Below, piece after piece: positions 6,784-14,355 of a stretch of DNA of 64,000 nucleotides. The notes under the pieces were generated by a model, which was not told the DNA's origin, searched no databases, and saw only the letters and a list, made by a program, of their open reading frames with translations. The stretch is from Dyella lipolytica. Lineage in GTDB: Bacteria > Pseudomonadota > Gammaproteobacteria > Xanthomonadales > Rhodanobacteraceae. Each line of letters opens with the position of its first letter. The first letter of the stretch is position 1. The position numbers and the translations under genes were made by a program. Location of the stretch: contig NZ_BSNQ01000003.1 in the NCBI RefSeq assembly GCF_030160075.1, forward strand, positions 1,486,328-1,550,327, in the 5' to 3' direction.

Positions 6784-7215
6784 TCACTGATTGCCGCGCG
6801 CTAAGTCACGAGCCGCACGCTTGGATGCCTTCCAAGTACGCACATTGTCCGCAACGATTTGAAGTCGGGACTTTTGTTTAGCGCTTAACGGCGCACGCTT
6901 CGCCTTTCGGAGAAGCGCATCAAACATGTACCCAGACCGAAAGAAATACGGCCTGATCTCAAGGAAGCAGATCACCGCTTCCATAGTGTCTGAGTCACCC
7001 TCAAGTAAGCGATCGATAACGCCTCTACATCCTCCAGGAAAGGCTAGCTCATCGTATTTACTATGAAATTCCTCGCAGGCTTTCTGCCATTCTTCCCGCT
7101 TTTCTTGACTTACGTCTCTCAAAGCAAACGTTTCATGGATGCGTTTATGGAGACGAACAACTTCGGCGGCATTCTTTTTAATTGAGAACTTGATTCGATC
7201 TGACTGATTTGGCAT
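6784..7215 (-). CDS. Hypothetical protein (143 aa)
   Basis: Starts at ATG 7215 after ACGGGGAAAG. A soluble, basic, largely helical protein; residues 50-125 contain the conserved-looking elements FPGGCRGVIDRLLEG, EAVICFLEIRPYFFRSGYM and LRKAKRAPLSAKQKSRLQ. I recall similar uncharacterised proteins in other bacteria but cannot name a domain. No signal peptide or membrane helix. Single-gene unit of the array. Confidence 0.7.
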   Translation of the reverse strand: MPNQSDRIKFSIKKNAAEVVRLHKRIHETFALRDVSQEKREEWQKACEEFHSKYDELAFPGGCRGVIDRLLEGDSDTMEAVICFLEIRPYFFRSGYMFDALLRKAKRAPLSAKQKSRLQIVADNVRTWKASKRAARDLARGNQ

Positions 7216-7228
7216 ACGACTTTCCCCG

Positions 7229-7251
7229 TTGCCTGGATTTGAAAGCAGGCG
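7229..7251 (+). repeat. Palindromic element copy 11 (shortened, covarying)
   Basis: GCCTG, then GATTTGAAAG, then CAGGC: the element has lost part of its left side, yet the outer pairs have changed together (GCCTG with CAGGC instead of GTCCG with CGGAC). Confidence 0.7.
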
Positions 7252-7254
7252 TGC

Positions 7255-7494
7255 TCAGGTCGCCACAGTCCCCGCAGCATAGGGTACGCGTCGGCTTGCC
7301 GGCAGTTTTGTGCCGCAGAAAGGGCAGTAACGGATGGAATAGGACGATGACCCACCGTCATGAATGACCAGGCCATATCCGTTAACCGCGTTGGTATATT
7401 TCAGCACTCGATCTGGACAGTCCTGCGGATCTGGGTGGTCCGGGCATGTCATTTCGACGTGCCGAGTCATCTCATCACAACAATGCTTTGTCAT
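7255..7494 (-). CDS. Cys-rich zinc-binding-like protein (79 aa)
   Basis: Contains HCC at residues 4-6, CPDH at 17-20, DCPD at 25-28 and a C-terminal CPFCG knuckle, separated by a conserved-looking YGLVIHDGGSSS segment. This pattern matches a small family of Cys-rich proteins known as DUF6980-like, probably metal-binding; the assignment is from memory. The short size and the absence of membrane or export signals point to a cytoplasmic product. It lies three bases from element copy 11. Confidence 0.7.
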   Translation of the reverse strand: MTKHCCDEMTRHVEMTCPDHPDPQDCPDRVLKYTNAVNGYGLVIHDGGSSSYSIRYCPFCGTKLPASRRVPYAAGTVAT

Positions 7495-7560
7495 TGAGTC
7501 CGTCTTCCAGGGTCATTCCCACAGATCGTCAGTTCACGGTCTTACAGCCTTTTCCAAAGC

Positions 7561-7584
7561 GTCCGCTTTGGGTCGAAAGCGGAT
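7561..7584 (+). repeat. Palindromic element copy 12
   Basis: GTCCGCTT, loop TGGGTCGA, AAGCGGAT; near-perfect stem. It lies 66 bases above the start of the Cys-rich gene and 104 bases above the divergent gene at 7688. Confidence 0.85.
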
Positions 7585-7687
7585 ATTCCAATTCTGCCAA
7601 TGAACAGGCGAATCTGCATCTTCGCTCCCCAGTCAGTAGCAAACGTGATTGATACTATGCGGCTACTAATCGCCAAGGAAGCCGACC

Positions 7688-7972
7688 ATGTATTTCAAGG
7701 TACGAATCAACGGGGCCGATTTTGGTGTCTTCGGCCACCCAAATGTCCTGAACATGCACCTCGCAGTGCAGTGGGTCCGCCTGAATGATGATGAAGGAGC
7801 CGAGCTATTTGCGAGCGCGGTTTGCCTGGAAGACGGAAAGCGCTATTTCTACGACTGGGTGCAACACCCTCTTTCATCGTCCGACGTTGTTGAAATTGCG
7901 CCAACGGATGACACAGTGGTTCCAGAGCCAAGGATCAAATATGAGATGAAATCTAGGAACACAGCCAACTAG
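7688..7972 (+). CDS. Hypothetical protein (94 aa)
   Basis: Starts at ATG 7688 with AAGGAAG ten bases upstream. A small soluble acidic protein with a beta-rich look (MYFKVRINGADFGVFGHPN, ASAVCLEDGKRYFYDW). No family recognised, no export signal. It is in the opposite orientation to most array genes; element copy 13 lies six bases after its stop codon, keeping the same orientation as all other elements. Confidence 0.7.
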   Translation: MYFKVRINGADFGVFGHPNVLNMHLAVQWVRLNDDEGAELFASAVCLEDGKRYFYDWVQHPLSSSDVVEIAPTDDTVVPEPRIKYEMKSRNTAN

Positions 7973-7977
7973 TGGTA

Positions 7978-8003
7978 TGTCAGCTTTGGGTCGGAAGTGG
8001 ACA
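7978..8003 (+). repeat. Palindromic element copy 13
   Basis: TGTCAGCTT, loop TGGGTCGG, AAGTGGACA; loop intact, two stem mismatches. Confidence 0.8.
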
Positions 8004-8121
8004 TTTCAAACGCTTGGCGAATTTACACTACGACGTGTAAGAAGCCCGCAGTTAGTTTTCACGGCCCTACTTCTGTAGCAGATCAAGGCTTTCTTTGCCC
8101 CCTAGTTAGCATGTTCGCCCG

Positions 8122-8469
8122 TTAAAGCGGCCTTGATAGTTCATATGCACCCGTATGGTATCTACGCACGCTTATAGGTGTCCCCGACCTCAGCGGCACG
8201 CCTGATTCAACTCGTACTTGAATAAAGTCACCGTTTTTCAGCTTTACCAAAGCGACCACGGCATTTCCACGTAACCCTGATGCCGACACCCCAGTTGAAA
8301 TGACACCCGTTGATTGGACTGTGCCTGATAGTTCATCAAATGGCCCCGATGCAGATGACCTAAGTGCCACGAAACAAATGCTGGCCAAAAGAAAAATCGC
8401 AAAAACAACGCCACCGATACGCGCCCTGCGACTCATCGGAGGTCGGGCGTTAATTGATTGCAGATCCAT
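8122..8469 (-). CDS. Membrane-anchored periplasmic small protein (115 aa)
   Basis: The chosen start is ATG 8469 with GAGGAG upstream; a longer frame to 8550 reads into element copy 14. One membrane helix at about residues 18-40 (IGGVVFAIFLLASICFVAL) is followed by a small beta-rich domain (LSGTVQSTGVISTG, VVALVKLKNGDFIQVRVESG) likely in the periplasm. No family recognised. It is the last gene at the right end of the repeat array. Confidence 0.65.
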   Translation of the reverse strand: MDLQSINARPPMSRRARIGGVVFAIFLLASICFVALRSSASGPFDELSGTVQSTGVISTGVSASGLRGNAVVALVKLKNGDFIQVRVESGVPLRSGTPISVRRYHTGAYELSRPL

Positions 8470-8558
8470 GCTGCCGCACTCCTCAACAATAGGATCGAAA
8501 GATGCTTCGGGTGTAGTTAGTGCAGATCGGATGCCTTTCTCCAGCGACACTACCTAAA

Positions 8559-8578
8559 CGTCCGCTTCGAAAAACGGG
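8559..8578 (+). repeat. Palindromic element copy 14 (degenerate, array end)
   Basis: CGTCCGCTTCGAAAAACGGG keeps the left arm and a decayed right arm. It is the last copy I find; none is seen in the remaining 55 kb. The bases from here to 8705 hold no gene. Confidence 0.5.
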
Positions 8579-8705
8579 GTCAAGTTGCCATTTCGAAATT
8601 CAATCCAACCCAGTTGCTCCGATCATTGTTACTTCTGCACCATGTCACCAGAACCACAATCAACAACGGGCAGGCCAAAGGCTTGAAGATCCACTTCATA
8701 GCGTT

Positions 8706-9470
8706 TTAAGCACCTTGCCGCACAAAACTACATAGCTCGGGCCTCTCCCACACCCCATTATGGGACGTTGGCACGTGCAGCCATATGGGCGCCTTGTTTG
8801 GAAAGGCGGCAACCAACGCACGCGTCCGCTCTGACGAAATAATCTCATCCTGATCTGCCTGCAGAATCGCCACCGGGAGGTTGCTTAGTTGTGTGGCGGC
8901 AGCGCCGCTGTCGTAGGTGTCCTTCATTAACCATCGCACCGGCAGGTAGGGGAAATGATCTTGTGCAACAAGATCCAAACGATCATAGGGCGTTACCAGA
9001 AGTAGCTTATCGGGGCGCGCTTGCACCGCGACTTGAGTAGCAACGCCAGTACCAAGGCTGATACCAATGATGCCGACATGACGATGCGTTTTCTCCACTT
9101 GCCGGACGAGCGCAACACCGTCCTCGACGAGAGTTTTTTCGCTCGGGGACCCGGCCTGCCCTTCATAGCCTCGGTATGGCATCAGATAAATCGCGCGCGC
9201 CGTGCAGTCACGCCACTGATCGCCTACCGGGTTCAACGCCAAAGCATTACCCCCGAAGACAACCCATGCATCGTCCGCCTCAGGATGAACAATCCATCCG
9301 TGAAGCGTGACATCGGGTCGATGCACGACTAGTTCACCCCACGGGGCTGATGGAGGCGGTGCGGGGTAAATCAAACGATTTTCGGCTAAGCGCAGCGTCC
9401 CGAGGAAAATCGCTGCCAAAACGAGGACGGCAAGAATCACTTCGAGCAACTTCTTACCAAATGCTTCCAT
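8706..9470 (-). CDS. Membrane-anchored alpha/beta hydrolase
   Basis: A 254-residue hydrolase with an N-terminal membrane anchor (about residues 8-26) followed by a BAAT/Bem46-like alpha/beta fold. The nucleophile elbow is GISLG; the probable acid and base are the Asp in QADQDEI and the His in TSHNG, all in the expected order. The start at ATG 9470 is supported by GAGGA upstream and lies ten bases after the stop of the diguanylate cyclase gene, so the two are probably co-transcribed. Substrate unknown. The missing bulky anchor domain and the YPAPP motif resemble Bem46-type proteins. Confidence 0.8.
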   Translation of the reverse strand: MEAFGKKLLEVILAVLVLAAIFLGTLRLAENRLIYPAPPPSAPWGELVVHRPDVTLHGWIVHPEADDAWVVFGGNALALNPVGDQWRDCTARAIYLMPYRGYEGQAGSPSEKTLVEDGVALVRQVEKTHRHVGIIGISLGTGVATQVAVQARPDKLLLVTPYDRLDLVAQDHFPYLPVRWLMKDTYDSGAAATQLSNLPVAILQADQDEIISSERTRALVAAFPNKAPIWLHVPTSHNGVWERPELCSFVRQGA

Positions 9471-9480
9471 ACCGTCCTCA

Positions 9481-10998
9481 TCATCTGATGGTGTTATCGC
9501 GCATATCAAACCCGTTCCATCCAGAAGATAAATCCTGTGCCGATCCTTCGGCTACTTCCACGCGATCCCGTCCGTTGTTCTTCGCCATGTAAAGCGCCCG
9601 ATCGGATTCTTCGAGCAGCACCACCGGATCCATAGGCGTGTCGGACGTCTGCGTGGCAATACCGATACTCACCGTGATGCGCTCGTAGGGGCTGCAGGGA
9701 TGTGGGATCTGCAGACGTTCGATGACACCAACCATTCGCCTTGCCGCTTCAACTGCAGTCTCCGCCGACGCATCCATCAGCACGACAACAAATTCCTCGC
9801 CGCCGTAGCGCACCACTAGATCGCATGCGCGCAGCTGGCTGCTTAGCGCAGAAGCTACTTTGATCAAGCAAGCATCTCCGGCGATGTGGCCTAGGCTATC
9901 GTTGTATTGCTTGAAGAAATCGATATCGATCATCAACAGCGAGCAGTGGTGACCGGTGCGCCGCCCTTCCTGCAATGCCTCACGCAGGCGCGTATCGAGT
10001 GTTACGCGATTGGCAATGCCCGTCAGCGGGTCGCGCCCCACTTGCTGCTCCAGGCGCAAGGCGCTCAGGTCACCGGCGCGCTTCATGTCCATATGGCGGC
10101 TTTGGATAAATGCGACGCGCAAGCCGTAAAACAACACGGATACGCAACCTGTCAGCAGGCCGATAGAAAAGCTGATCCGTGTGATGCTGAAGCCCAGCAT
10201 GACGACCATCATCGACAGAATGATCGGCGCAAACGATGCGATGGTTTGCGACACCGCCAGCGATGGATGGAAGGCACGCAACCAGCGTGGCGGTTGCCGT
10301 ATCGCCACCAGCGCCAGCAATGCGTGGGGGATATCCACTAGCGAGCCGGCCCACCATGGCAGGCCATGCAGCTCTACGCGGTTGTAGATGGTCGCGACGA
10401 TTGCATTGACCAGCAAGTAGCTGCTGGCTGCGTAGTAAAAGAAACGCCAACGAAAGCTGCGCGCACCCAGCAGGCGCAGGATGGCCATGAGTGCCAGCGA
10501 AAAATCGATGGCGTCCGCTTGATAGAGCACCACGTAGATACTGGTGGGGTCCTTGGCTAGCGGTCCGCTCAACATCTGTGTGAAGAATTCATACAGCAAG
10601 ATCGCCACCACGCACGACATGGCCAGGTCGAGCCTCGCCACGACGCGCGGTTCATCGCGCGCGAACGAGCGCGACACCATGAAGACGCAGGGGAGCACAT
10701 ACAAGCTGGAGAAAACCGTGGCGAGTGCGGACAGGTAACCGCCCTTGTCACCCATCAGGGTCGTAAGGAGGTTGGTACTTCCCCACAGCACTTGCATCAG
10801 GATGGCCGACGCCAGCAGCAGCCAAGGCAACCGGATCAGCGGCGGGCTGCGCCTGTAGCGCGTGAAAACCGCCCACAGCGCCGTGCCCTGCACGGCCAAC
10901 AGCATCAATTGTGGCCACGCATCTTCCGCGTGGCCACTCCAGTTCGCCAGAACAAGATGGGCTAGCAGCAGTAATACGAGTAGCAAACCGACGCGCAA
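9481..10998 (-). CDS. Membrane-bound GGDEF diguanylate cyclase
   Basis: The protein (505 aa) would make cyclic di-GMP from two GTP. Residues 1-300 form eight or nine membrane helices, a sensory module that I cannot name; the GGDEF domain follows, with GGEEF at 399-403 and an inhibitory I-site RACD at 390-393, five residues before the active site, so product feedback is expected. Substrate-site residues DIDFFKQYND are present. The start appears to be TTG 10998, because AAGGGAGAGG lies just upstream and an in-frame stop codon precedes it. The hydrolase gene follows after ten bases, which hints at a shared pathway. Confidence 0.9.
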   Translation of the reverse strand: MRVGLLLVLLLLAHLVLANWSGHAEDAWPQLMLLAVQGTALWAVFTRYRRSPPLIRLPWLLLASAILMQVLWGSTNLLTTLMGDKGGYLSALATVFSSLYVLPCVFMVSRSFARDEPRVVARLDLAMSCVVAILLYEFFTQMLSGPLAKDPTSIYVVLYQADAIDFSLALMAILRLLGARSFRWRFFYYAASSYLLVNAIVATIYNRVELHGLPWWAGSLVDIPHALLALVAIRQPPRWLRAFHPSLAVSQTIASFAPIILSMMVVMLGFSITRISFSIGLLTGCVSVLFYGLRVAFIQSRHMDMKRAGDLSALRLEQQVGRDPLTGIANRVTLDTRLREALQEGRRTGHHCSLLMIDIDFFKQYNDSLGHIAGDACLIKVASALSSQLRACDLVVRYGGEEFVVVLMDASAETAVEAARRMVGVIERLQIPHPCSPYERITVSIGIATQTSDTPMDPVVLLEESDRALYMAKNNGRDRVEVAEGSAQDLSSGWNGFDMRDNTIR

Positions 10999-11253
10999 AA
11001 AGCCTCTCCCTTAAGACAGGACATCGAAGGCGGCGCGGCATCTATAGACCATTTGCGTCACATTCGCGGGACGTACCCATGTCCTCGTTAACACCCTTGA
11101 CGCATGATCGCGGGGACATATGACGGCCGCGCTCATGCCGGCCTTGCTTCCCGCCGTAGCGCTGGCAAGGCTGTTACTACACCAAGCAAGTTACGGGCCT
11201 TAACAATTAAGGGGGTCTCGCCATGCTCCGGGGCGTAGTACCATTCCGGCTCG

Positions 11254-11718
11254 ATGACCCACCTTCGCATCCCGAGACTGGCCCCAAAACGTTGGCGTTT
11301 GCGCGATATCCGTCGTGCGCGCCTGACACGCTGGCTGCTGCTCGCGGGGGTGTTGTTCATGCTCGGGATGCAATCTGCCCTGGCGAGCTACGCCTGCGCG
11401 ATGCCATCGGAAATGATGGAGGCGACGATGGGCATGAGCACGTCCGCCGCCGATGCGTCGATGGCGGCTACCTGCCCGCAGATGAAGCATACGGCCGCCG
11501 ATCGGATGGTGTGCGCCAAGCACTGTGCCTCCGACGCCTCCGCACCGACCGCCGTTCATCCGCTGTCCGTGCCACCCAGTGTTTTGGTGGCTCTACCGCC
11601 TGAACTGCCGGCTGCTGTGGCGCTGACGTCGCCGATGACAGCCCAGCAGCGGCAACGTGATCGTCTCCGAGCGCCGCCGCCACCGGCCAGCCTCCTGTTC
11701 TGCTCCCTGTTGATTTAG
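11254..11718 (+). CDS. Met/Cys/His-rich small exported protein before cus operon
   Basis: 154 residues: a basic N-terminus, a hydrophobic segment (about 27-45, WLLLAGVLFMLGMQSALAS) that looks like a long signal peptide, then a mature part with many potential metal ligands (CAMPSEMMEATMGM, CPQMKH, MVCAKHC) and a Pro-rich tail. It resembles DUF2946-type proteins that accompany heavy-metal operons. Its place 76 bases upstream of cusC suggests a periplasmic copper- or silver-binding role; that is inference. The ribosome binding site at ATG 11254 is weak, so the exact start is unsure. Confidence 0.65.
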   Translation: MTHLRIPRLAPKRWRLRDIRRARLTRWLLLAGVLFMLGMQSALASYACAMPSEMMEATMGMSTSAADASMAATCPQMKHTAADRMVCAKHCASDASAPTAVHPLSVPPSVLVALPPELPAAVALTSPMTAQQRQRDRLRAPPPPASLLFCSLLI

Positions 11719-11794
11719 CGAGTCGCGCTTCGTGTTGAAGCGTCGTCGTGCCCGTCTGGGCGCGATATCCGTTAGATCCTGGGAGTAATCCGTC

Positions 11795-13069
11795 ATGTGG
11801 TTTTATCGTTTCGCCCGACGCGCGATCGCGTTGGGTTGTGCTGTCGTCCTGAGTGGGACGATGGCTGCCGCCGCGTATGCGGCTGATCCACCGTTAACCC
11901 TTCAGGCCGCTATCCAGCAAGGCATGGCGCAAGCGCCCTTGCTGATGGCACATCACGCGCACGTTGCCTCGATGCATGAGGAAGCGGTTCGCGCCGGTCG
12001 TTTGCCTGACCCGACATTGAATTTCGGCGTCCAGAATTTTCCCATCACCGCGCCAGGTGCTTTCAGCGTTCGATCTGACCCTATGACGATGCGTGTCGTA
12101 GGCGTCACGCAGGCGCTCCCTTCCCGCGCGGCACGTTCTGCCGATCGCGAAGCGGCGGATGCCGAGATCAAAGCGGCCGATGCTGAAGGTGCCGACACGA
12201 TCCAATCGATCCAGGAACGTATCGCCGATGCCTGGATCGACCTGTGGGCGGCACAGCAAAAGCGCGCACTGCTCTCCGAACTGCACGCTGAAAATGCGTT
12301 GGCAGTGCAAATTGCGCAGGCACGATTGAAAGGCGGTAGCGGCAGCGCGACCGATGCACTGGCGGTTCGCGCCGAGACGGCGGCACTCGACAATCGCCTG
12401 GAAGCCGCCGATGCGGATATTGCCGTGGCTCAAGCGGGTTTGCAGCGATGGCTGGGACACACCGCTACGAATCTTGGCGACGCCCCCGACTTTGGAAAGT
12501 TGCCGGTCACGCCCGAGCATCTGGAGCAAGCCGTCGACCAGCAAGCCCCGATGCAAATGTGGGAGGCCCGCGAACAAGTCGCGCAAGCCGCGCTGGATCG
12601 GGCGCGTGCGACCAAACACCCCGACTGGAGCGTGAGTTTTCTTTACGGCCAGCGCGCAGGTCCGCTCTCGGACATGGTGATGGTGGAATTTGGTGTGTCG
12701 TTGCCACTGTTCACACGCAATCGGCAGGATCGAGCCATCAGTGCGAAAGAAGAGCAATGGGAGGCGGCTCAAGACAACCGTGAAGATGCGCGTCGCGAAC
12801 AACGCGCCGTCGTAGCGCGCACTGTCGCGAGTTGGCAGGGCTGGGTGCGCCAGATCCAGCGATATCAGGACACGATGCTTCCGCTCGATCGTGACCGCAC
12901 GAAAACGGCACTCGCTGCCTACCGCGGTGGCGACGCCTTGCAACCCTGGCTCGACGCCCGTCGCGACGAAATCGAACTGCGCCAAACCTACGTCGATGCA
13001 CTCACGGCACGCGCACGGTTGTGGGCATCGCTGGCCTATCTGTTACCTACGTCGGAGGCCATGCCATGA
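11795..13069 (+). CDS. cusC: CusC/CzcC-type outer membrane efflux protein
   Basis: A TolC-family outer-membrane channel (424 aa) for a heavy-metal RND pump. The signal peptide spans residues 1-29 (ends AAAAYAA), followed by two TolC-type repeats with long helical stretches (LQAAIQQGMAQAPLLMAHHA, EEQWEAAQDNREDARREQRA). GGGAG precedes ATG 11795. Its 3' end overlaps the adaptor gene by four bases (ATGA), so the genes are translationally coupled. With the next two genes it would form a periplasm-spanning metal export complex; the RND subunit points to Cu/Ag rather than Co/Zn/Cd. Confidence 0.9.
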   Translation: MWFYRFARRAIALGCAVVLSGTMAAAAYAADPPLTLQAAIQQGMAQAPLLMAHHAHVASMHEEAVRAGRLPDPTLNFGVQNFPITAPGAFSVRSDPMTMRVVGVTQALPSRAARSADREAADAEIKAADAEGADTIQSIQERIADAWIDLWAAQQKRALLSELHAENALAVQIAQARLKGGSGSATDALAVRAETAALDNRLEAADADIAVAQAGLQRWLGHTATNLGDAPDFGKLPVTPEHLEQAVDQQAPMQMWEAREQVAQAALDRARATKHPDWSVSFLYGQRAGPLSDMVMVEFGVSLPLFTRNRQDRAISAKEEQWEAAQDNREDARREQRAVVARTVASWQGWVRQIQRYQDTMLPLDRDRTKTALAAYRGGDALQPWLDARRDEIELRQTYVDALTARARLWASLAYLLPTSEAMP

Positions 13070-14355
13070 AGCGTGCGCTGATTGTTTTCGCCGCCATCGT
13101 GATGGCAACTCTGTTGCTCGTGATCGGCTTTCTGAGTGGCCGTCATACGTCGCCCTCATCCATGCCGGCCAACATGGCAAGCACCTCGCCCGATGGCCAT
13201 GGCAAGAAAATTCTGTATTGGTACGACACGATGGTGCCGCAGGAGCACTTCGATCGTCCCGGCCTTTCGCCAATGGGCATGCAGATGGTGCCCAAGTACG
13301 CCGACGAAGGCGCCGATCCGAACATCATCCGGATCGATCCGGCGACCGTGCAAAATCTCGGCATACGTACAGTGACCGTTGAACGCCGTGTGTTGGCATC
13401 AGCGATCCAGGTGCCAGGTACGATCACTTGGGATCTGCGACAGGCGACGACCGTGAGTGCACGCGCCGATGGTGTGGTGACCACGCTATTCGTCCGCGCG
13501 CCCTATACCACGATCACGGCAGGCGAACCCTTGGCCGCCTTGCTGGCGCCACAATGGAACAGTGCACTGGCCGAGTACGGCGCACTTCAACAAGCGCAAT
13601 CGTCCGATGCCCAAGCGCTTCGTGCCGCGGCACGGCAACGTCTTGGCGTATTGGGACTCAGCGATGCGGATATTCGGACGGCGCATCGCGGTGTGGATGG
13701 CGGGATCGTCCTGCATGCGCCGCAGGCAGGTGTGGTCACGACACTGGATGTACGAGAGGGGCAGCGGGTCAGCGCAGGCCAGACGCTGATGACCATCAAC
13801 GGTCTATCTACCGTGTGGATCGAAGCAGCACTTCCGCAGGCAGTCGCCGGCACCGTGCGAAGCGGTACACCGGTCAGCGTGACCGCCGATGCGCTGCCGG
13901 GTCGTGTCTTCCACGGCACGGTGGAAACGCTGCTGCCGGATATCGATGCCATGACGCGTACGCAGCGCGCTCGCATCGTGTTGGCCAATCCCGATGCTGC
14001 GTTGAGTCCGGGCATGTTCGCGACCGTACAACTCGCCCCGGCGAGCGGTGAAGCCGTGCCGGTGATACCGGACGACGCACTGATCACGACGGGTTCTCAG
14101 GCGCGCGTCATCGTGTCCGAAGGAAATGGCCACTTCCGGGCGATGGCCGTGCGCACCGGGCGTGCTTCCGGCGGCTATACGGAAATTCTCGCCGGACTCG
14201 AAGGTAACGAGAAGGTCGTGATCTCCGGTCAATTCCTCATCGATTCGGAGGCCAGTCTGTCGGGAGCCCTGGACCGGTTGAATGGAAACACCGTTCAACC
14301 AGCGCCTGCAGCGAGTGCGCCCATGTCCGATATGCACATGGGAGATCAACCATGA
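13066..14355 (+). CDS. cusB: CusB-type periplasmic adaptor of RND pump
   Basis: Membrane-fusion protein (429 aa). A membrane anchor at residues 6-24 is followed by a heavy-metal-binding-like segment ([26 protein letters not shown]) that keeps the Met/Tyr pattern of CusB adaptors while lacking the Cys of related domains, then barrel-sandwich and beta-barrel domains ([31 protein letters not shown]). The start is ATG 13066, inside the cusC stop (ATGA) with GGAGG upstream; a longer frame from 13021 lies in cusC. The C-terminus ends in a Met/His tail (MSDMHMGDQ) and overlaps cusA by four bases. Confidence 0.9.
   Translation: MKRALIVFAAIVMATLLLVIGFLSGRHTSPSSMPANMASTSPDGHGKKILYWYDTMVPQEHFDRPGLSPMGMQMVPKYADEGADPNIIRIDPATVQNLGIRTVTVERRVLASAIQVPGTITWDLRQATTVSARADGVVTTLFVRAPYTTITAGEPLAALLAPQWNSALAEYGALQQAQSSDAQALRAAARQRLGVLGLSDADIRTAHRGVDGGIVLHAPQAGVVTTLDVREGQRVSAGQTLMTINGLSTVWIEAALPQAVAGTVRSGTPVSVTADALPGRVFHGTVETLLPDIDAMTRTQRARIVLANPDAALSPGMFATVQLAPASGEAVPVIPDDALITTGSQARVIVSEGNGHFRAMAVRTGRASGGYTEILAGLEGNEKVVISGQFLIDSEASLSGALDRLNGNTVQPAPAASAPMSDMHMGDQP

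Noticed and set aside
199..8578. Calling the palindromic elements attC sites of a chromosomal integron
   Set aside because: The 26-base size is too short, the RYYYAAC and GTTRRRY cores are not clear, and no integrase gene lies next to the array end at 8.6 kb. Some starts are preceded by a TTAGGC-like word, but not consistently.
199..8578. CRISPR array
   Set aside because: Spacing between elements is 400-1000 bases and contains genes, not 30-base spacers; no cas genes are present.
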